Translations under genes and position numbers: made by a program
Notes under the pieces: model-generated
Told to the model about the DNA's origin: nothing
The model's input: the letters and a program-made list of their open reading frames with translations, nothing else
The model's database searches: none
DNA from: a virus
IMG/VR virus record: IMGVR_UViG_3300029448_000464
Coordinates: 1 to 23,278 of that record
DNA length: 23,278 nucleotides
Strand: one strand, 5' to 3'
Shown: positions 19,822 through 23,278 of the stretch, piece after piece
Position numbering within the stretch: the first letter of the stretch is position 1
How the letters are laid out: the number at the start of each line of letters is the position of its first letter

Positions 19822-20103
19822 ATGGCTATAATAGACGATGGTTCTGGAAACGTAGAATTAACTGGTAAGCATTTAAAAAGTTACATAAAGAAAAGATTTC
19901 CAAATTCAGATTATGTAAAAAAAATAGAACACGAAGGAATAAAAGGTGATGGAATTATAGAACCTTTTTCTTTTAAATCTGAAAAAGAATCTGAAAAATT
20001 TATGATAACTTCAAGAATTGATGAATTAACTAATGAAATTATAGAATTACAAAAAACTATAAGATTGTTAAAACAAAAATTAGAATATCATAAATTAGGA
20101 TGA
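19822..20103 (+). CDS. Small protein with C-terminal coiled coil (93 aa)
   Basis: An AGGAGATTAAT ribosome binding site precedes the ATG. The N-terminus (MAIIDDGSGNVELTGKHLKS) is followed by a basic helix and GDGIIEPFSF, and the C-terminal 45 residues are a heptad-like coiled coil (RIDELTNEIIELQKTIRLLK, QKLEYHKLG). It may form dimers. The 3' end overlaps the zinc-ribbon gene by ATGA. No family is recognised. Confidence 0.62.
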   Translation: MAIIDDGSGNVELTGKHLKSYIKKRFPNSDYVKKIEHEGIKGDGIIEPFSFKSEKESEKFMITSRIDELTNEIIELQKTIRLLKQKLEYHKLG

Positions 20104-20330
20104 TTTACAAAAGAAAAAATATAGATGCTCAAAAAGCTGATGAATTTATAAAATATTGTTTTGATTGTAATAGTTGTTGGGAAATAAATACAACAAAAAA
20201 AGGATTGCAAAAAATAATATATTATAAAAATTTTGTAAAATTTGGAAAACAAAAACAAATTTGTGATATTTGTAAAGGGGAGAAAAACAATGTCAAAAAT
20301 GGGATACATAGCATACTTGATAGAAAGTAA
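20100..20330 (+). CDS. Zinc-ribbon protein (76 aa), paralogue of the 15258-15482 product
   Basis: The start overlaps the preceding stop (ATGA). C20-x2-C23 (with C26 nearby in FDCNSCW) and C55-x2-C58 form a zinc ribbon, separated by an aromatic, Lys-rich stretch (IIYYKNFVKFGKQKQICDIC). The order KYC-x2-C, WE, YKN, C-x2-CK matches the 15258-15482 product, so the two are likely paralogues. The N-terminus is basic and helical. Zinc ribbons of this type usually bind DNA, RNA or polymerase subunits. The 3' 41 nt overlap the next small ORF. Confidence 0.68.
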   Translation: MIYKRKNIDAQKADEFIKYCFDCNSCWEINTTKKGLQKIIYYKNFVKFGKQKQICDICKGEKNNVKNGIHSILDRK

Positions 20331-20478
20331 TAAAAAAGATGAATTAGAATCGTTAGTAGGAGAAAATACTGCTAATAAGTTTATTAATGATTATAACAAA
20401 AATAAGGAGGAAAAATGGCAAAATGTCCAGCGTGTGGATACCAATACAATAAAAACAACAACATTGGTAAAGAAATGA
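20290..20478 (+). CDS. Small ORF (62 aa) overlapping both neighbours
   Basis: ATG 20290 is preceded by a GGGGAG ribosome binding site, better than the in-frame ATG at 20242. The product starts MSKMGYIAYLIESNKKDELE, then SLVGENTANKFINDYNKNKE, a helical beginning like those of phage regulators. It overlaps the zinc-ribbon gene by 41 nt and the following gene by 64 nt, and the strong AAGGAGG site for that gene lies within it. The C-terminal residues (VDTNTIKTTTLVKK) come from the overlap and look unstructured. It may be real or shortened; certainty is moderate. Confidence 0.45.
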   Translation: MSKMGYIAYLIESNKKDELESLVGENTANKFINDYNKNKEEKWQNVQRVDTNTIKTTTLVKK

Positions 20479-20792
20479 ATACTATTCTTAAATCTAAAAG
20501 TAAAAATACTACTAGAATGTTAAATAAAATAGCTTCATTAATAACCATTAATGTACCTTCAGAATCAAGAATAACTTATTATCAATTTCTTAGAGGAACT
20601 AAAGATATTGAAGACAATGTAATGTCTTGGGCGATTGAAACTTTTTATCAAGGAAGGCATTATCAAAATGGTAAAGGATTTGCTTATCTAAGAAGTATTG
20701 CGCAAAATAGAAATAAAAATTTACCAATATTAATTAAAAATGAAAGAAATAGATTAGGATCAACACCACCTATCTACAAAGGAGAAGATTAA
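20415..20792 (+). CDS. CxxC protein of phage early region (125 aa), unknown
   Basis: A strong AAGGAGG ribosome binding site precedes the ATG. The N-terminus MAKCPACGYQYN has a CxxC knuckle, with no second pair visible, followed by a basic helical domain: RMLNKIASLITINVPSESRI, then YYQFLRGTKDIEDNVMSWAI and GKGFAYLRSIAQNRNKN. The GKGxxYLrxIxxNrnK stretch resembles DNA-binding phage early proteins I recall without a named function. A replication-accessory role is possible given the nearby helicase and SSB-like genes. Its stop codon abuts the start of the next small gene. Confidence 0.6.
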   Translation: MAKCPACGYQYNKNNNIGKEMNTILKSKSKNTTRMLNKIASLITINVPSESRITYYQFLRGTKDIEDNVMSWAIETFYQGRHYQNGKGFAYLRSIAQNRNKNLPILIKNERNRLGSTPPIYKGED

Positions 20793-20939
20793 ATGATAAT
20801 TATAGGAACTATTATAAGTTGGATAGTCAATTTTTTAATTCTTGGAATAGGATTTTTAATTTGGGTAATAGCTTTTGGAATATTATGTATAATATTTTCA
20901 TTGTTACTTGAATGGATTAAAAGTTTACTTAATAAATAA
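20793..20939 (+). CDS. 48-residue membrane protein, possible two-helix type
   Basis: ATG 20793 directly follows the stop of the preceding gene, with AAGGAGAAG upstream, and 48 codons end at TAA 20937-20939. Most of the sequence is hydrophobic (ISWIVNFLILGIGFLIWVIA, then FGILCIIFSLLL) with a short amphipathic C-terminus (EWIKSLLNK). It could cross the membrane once or twice. The layout fits a small holin or a membrane modulator, but its place among replication genes makes the role unclear. It is below usual ORF length limits. Confidence 0.6.
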   Translation: MIIIGTIISWIVNFLILGIGFLIWVIAFGILCIIFSLLLEWIKSLLNK

Positions 20940-20954
20940 TAAAAGGAGAGAAAT

Positions 20955-21743
20955 ATGTTAGAAAAAGTAATGTTTCCAGTAACAGAAATACCAGCTATAG
21001 GGAAAATGCCTAAAGGTTTTAAAGAAAGAGAGAATACTGGTTATAAATTTATAATGAGAGAAGACACTGGTCAAATTCTTAGTTGTATGACTAATGATTA
21101 TAAACTTGTTAAAAATGAAACTATAGTAAATAAAGCTAAACCTATTATAGAATCAAATAACGGAGTATTAAAAGAAGTTAGATCTTTTGGAACAGGAAAT
21201 AGAATGTTTACTAAATGGGAATTTCCAGACCATAAAGTTAAACTTTCAAAGAATGATGTTATGAGTCCAGAAATTGTAATAGCAAATAGTTATAATGGAG
21301 TAGTAGGAGTTAATATTATAGCAGGAGCTTTTAGAATGATATGTAGTAATGGAGCAGTAATAGGTATTATAGCTAAGAAGTACACTAACAGACATTTAAA
21401 GTCGAATGTAAGTCTGGATAATTTAGACTCTGTTATAGAAGACACTATGAATAAAACTAAGTTAATCTTTAAAGATGAATTTCCTATACTAATGGATACT
21501 CAAATTAAAGAAAATCATATTGTTAAATTCTTAGAAATGTTTCCTATTCAAACAAATGAAATAGTTACTCAAAAACTTATAACAGATAAACCTAAATCAT
21601 TTTGGGATTTGTTTAATGTAGGTACTAACGTGCTAACTCATAATGTAAATAGAAATGTACAAGCAGTGCATAGTGTAGAAAATCAATTATACCCTAAGAT
21701 CAAAAGAATGGCATTAAAAGAGGCTAAAATTGCCGTCGCATGA
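20955..21743 (+). CDS. DUF932 family phage protein
   Basis: The start has an AAGGAGAG ribosome binding site. The 262-residue protein contains the DUF932 (phage/plasmid TIGR03299-like) pattern: residues 46-50 NDYKL near the N-terminus, IVIANSYNG (107-115), then FRMICSNGAVIG (126-137) and a long helical C-terminus (VLTHNVNRNVQAVHSVENQL). The family is common in phages and plasmids and often lies by replication or defence-linked genes, but its biochemical activity is not known to me. The 3' 14 nt overlap the methyltransferase gene. Length is normal for the family. Confidence 0.82.
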   Translation: MLEKVMFPVTEIPAIGKMPKGFKERENTGYKFIMREDTGQILSCMTNDYKLVKNETIVNKAKPIIESNNGVLKEVRSFGTGNRMFTKWEFPDHKVKLSKNDVMSPEIVIANSYNGVVGVNIIAGAFRMICSNGAVIGIIAKKYTNRHLKSNVSLDNLDSVIEDTMNKTKLIFKDEFPILMDTQIKENHIVKFLEMFPIQTNEIVTQKLITDKPKSFWDLFNVGTNVLTHNVNRNVQAVHSVENQLYPKIKRMALKEAKIAVA

Positions 21744-22563
21744 TTGGTATGATTGTCCAATTGTAATACCTTATTATGGTGGTAAGTATGAGATGAGCAG
21801 AAGGTTTGTTCCTCTCATACCACACCATGAAAGATATTTTGAAGTATTTTCTGGAGGTTTATCAATGTTCTTTAGAAAAGAAAAAGCAAAGTGGAACGTA
21901 CTAAATGACAAAGACAACAACATTGTAAATCTATATATGTGTGTAATGCATGAATTAGATAAATTAGTAGAATATTTAAATTGGATTCCTAAGTCAAGAG
22001 AAGTATTTATGAATTGGAGAACTGATATTAAAGTTAAAAAAGATATTAATATTCCAGATCCATATCAAGCTGCTAAATACTTTTATTGTTTAAGGCATAG
22101 TTTTAATAAACTTATCCATACTCCTATGTCAATGGGGAAAGATTGGAGTAAAAATTGGGAAGCTGAATTTAAATATTCCAGAGAAAGAATAAAGGGAAGT
22201 ACAATAGAAAATTTAGATTTTGGAGATCTTATTGATAGGTACAAACCTAAGAAAGAAGATTTTTGGTATCTAGATCCACCTTATTTTATAGCAACAGATA
22301 AAGGAGATTATTATCAACACAATTTTAATGCAGAAGATCATTTAAGATTAAAAGATAAAGTTGATAAAATACATAAAGAAGGTGGTAAATTTATGGTTAG
22401 TTATGATTACAGAGAAGAAGTGTATAATTTATATAAAGAATACGATGTAAGAGTAATTAATTTAAAAAACTATTCTGGATGTACTGACGAAGCTAGAAAA
22501 AAAGAAAGAAAAGAATATTTAATATTAAATTACAAACCATTAGATCAAGTAGATCTATTTTAA
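21730..22563 (+). CDS. D12-class DNA adenine methyltransferase (TTG start)
   Basis: The 277-residue protein has the D12 Dam order: YYGGK (15-19), VFSGGLSMFF (39-48, SAM-binding loop), NVLNDKD (56-62), and the catalytic DPPY (182-185) in WYLDPPYF. Such enzymes transfer a methyl group from SAM to N6 of adenine, here without a partner nuclease nearby, so it is an orphan Dam-type enzyme. The target is unknown. The start is TTG 21730, with GAGG 7 nt upstream; the first in-frame Met (residue 22) would lose YYGGK. The 5' end overlaps the DUF932 gene. Methylation could protect phage DNA from host restriction. Confidence 0.88.
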   Translation: MPSHDWYDCPIVIPYYGGKYEMSRRFVPLIPHHERYFEVFSGGLSMFFRKEKAKWNVLNDKDNNIVNLYMCVMHELDKLVEYLNWIPKSREVFMNWRTDIKVKKDINIPDPYQAAKYFYCLRHSFNKLIHTPMSMGKDWSKNWEAEFKYSRERIKGSTIENLDFGDLIDRYKPKKEDFWYLDPPYFIATDKGDYYQHNFNAEDHLRLKDKVDKIHKEGGKFMVSYDYREEVYNLYKEYDVRVINLKNYSGCTDEARKKERKEYLILNYKPLDQVDLF

Positions 22564-22572
22564 GGAGAGAAT

Positions 22573-23278
22573 ATGACAATTAAAGAAAAACCATTACCAT
22601 CGGCAATAGAAGCTGAAGAAGCTGTATTAGGATGTGTTATAGTAGGTGGAGAAAGAGAACTAGAAGTTGCTATGGCGTGGATAAGAGATGATAATGCATT
22701 TTACGATGGAACAAACAAAGCTATATGGGAGTCTATAAAAAGTCTTAATAAAGATAATATAGAAATAGATATGGTTACATTATGTGATAAAGTAAAAGAT
22801 AAAATAGGAGAAAGCAAAGCATATCACATAACTGGATTAACAGATAATTTAGTAAGTAAATCTAATGTAGAAGGATATTCTAGAATTGTATGGGAAAAAT
22901 ATATACAAAGAGAAACTGCTAAATCTGCTGAATCATTATTAAATGCAAGTTTTGAAGATTATAAACAAGTTGGAAGTATATTACAAAAACATACTAGATT
23001 AATTGACGAACTTAAACAAATACAACCTTCTAAAATAAGAGATATTGAAGTTCTTGTTGATGAAATGAAAGCAACTGTTGAAGAAGATACTAATCTTATA
23101 CCATTTAACTTAGGGCATTTAGATACATTTGCAGGTGGAATGACTCGTAAAGAAATTACAGTTTTAGGAGGTAGGCCTGGACATGGTAAAACTACTCTTG
23201 TAATAAACATTATTAAAGGATTGATAGATCAAGGATATAAAGTAATGTTATTTAATAGAGAAATGAGTAATACAGAAA
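22573..23278 (+). CDS. dnaB: DnaB-type replicative helicase, N-terminal part (cut by window edge)
   Basis: ATG 22573 has an AAGGAGAG ribosome binding site. The frame is open to the window end (235 codons). The N-terminal domain begins PLPSAIEAEEAVLGCVIVGG like DnaB. The RecA-fold ATPase follows: GGMTRKEITVLGG then Walker A RPGHGKTT (201-208, K206) and LFNREMSNTE, where E230 fits the catalytic glutamate. The PS-M-GKT of many DnaB proteins is PGHGKT here. It would unwind phage DNA ahead of the fork, using the host loader or a phage partner. The C-terminal motor part is outside the window. Confidence 0.9.
   Translation, partial: MTIKEKPLPSAIEAEEAVLGCVIVGGERELEVAMAWIRDDNAFYDGTNKAIWESIKSLNKDNIEIDMVTLCDKVKDKIGESKAYHITGLTDNLVSKSNVEGYSRIVWEKYIQRETAKSAESLLNASFEDYKQVGSILQKHTRLIDELKQIQPSKIRDIEVLVDEMKATVEEDTNLIPFNLGHLDTFAGGMTRKEITVLGGRPGHGKTTLVINIIKGLIDQGYKVMLFNREMSNTE

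Noticed and set aside
22959-23210. Minus-strand ORF inside the helicase gene
   Set aside because: It is the antisense shadow of the DnaB Walker region and has no ribosome binding site.
1-23278. CRISPR array, insertion sequence, integrase or lysogeny attachment site
   Set aside because: No spaced identical repeats, transposase or recombinase motifs were found; the tRNA-like gene alone is not evidence of an attachment site.

Overview
This window is a contiguous piece of a tailed double-stranded DNA phage genome (Caudoviricetes). It is strongly AT-rich, by eye about 30% G+C. Genes are packed tightly: many adjacent genes overlap by 1 nt (TAATG) or 4 nt (ATGA), and most have AAGGAG-type ribosome binding sites. 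No host genes, integrase, transposon or CRISPR array are visible. The gene set (large P22/SU10-type portal, SU10-type adaptor, tail-fibre start, low G+C) recalls phages of AT-rich aquatic bacteria, but host and tail type cannot be fixed from this sequence.

Left arm (1-12941, all minus strand, read right to left): a small acidic protein, a terminase small subunit-like protein, a zinc-ribbon metallophosphoesterase, the terminase large subunit (TTG start), a Lys-rich basic protein, an M15-type peptidoglycan peptidase, the portal, a scaffold-like protein, the major capsid protein, a probable head accessory protein, a long coiled-coil structural protein, a structural protein, an adaptor-like protein, a conserved virion protein, a protein made of 11-residue repeats, two small proteins, and the start of a tail-fibre-like gene that runs off the window. 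This is the packaging and virion-assembly module.

Control region (12942-14281): the two arms diverge here. It holds repeats, inverted repeats, a terminator-like hairpin after the first rightward gene, a tRNA-like gene with anticodon CAT and a shortened D-arm, three small rightward genes, and a leader that can fold into a branched RNA.

Right arm (13177-23278, all plus strand): many small early genes (a PD-(D/E)XK-like nuclease, a winged-helix protein, two related zinc-ribbon proteins, three small membrane proteins, many unknowns). It also holds a recombination/replication set: Cas4/RecB-like nuclease, Rad52-like annealing protein, SSB-like protein ending in DDDVPF, DUF932 protein, D12-class adenine methyltransferase (TTG start), and a DnaB-type helicase cut by the window end. 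Nuclease, annealing protein and SSB probably work together in phage recombination, with DnaB driving replication.

The most unusual non-coding signals are two structured leaders (14109-14262 and 19162-19279). Both end in a stem arm of the form ACCCTYAA just before a strong ribosome binding site, and the opposite arms differ in a compensatory way. The octamer TTAAGGGT occurs four times, each time between genes. These are candidates for a phage-specific RNA or operator system. They were found by hand pairing and have not been tested computationally.
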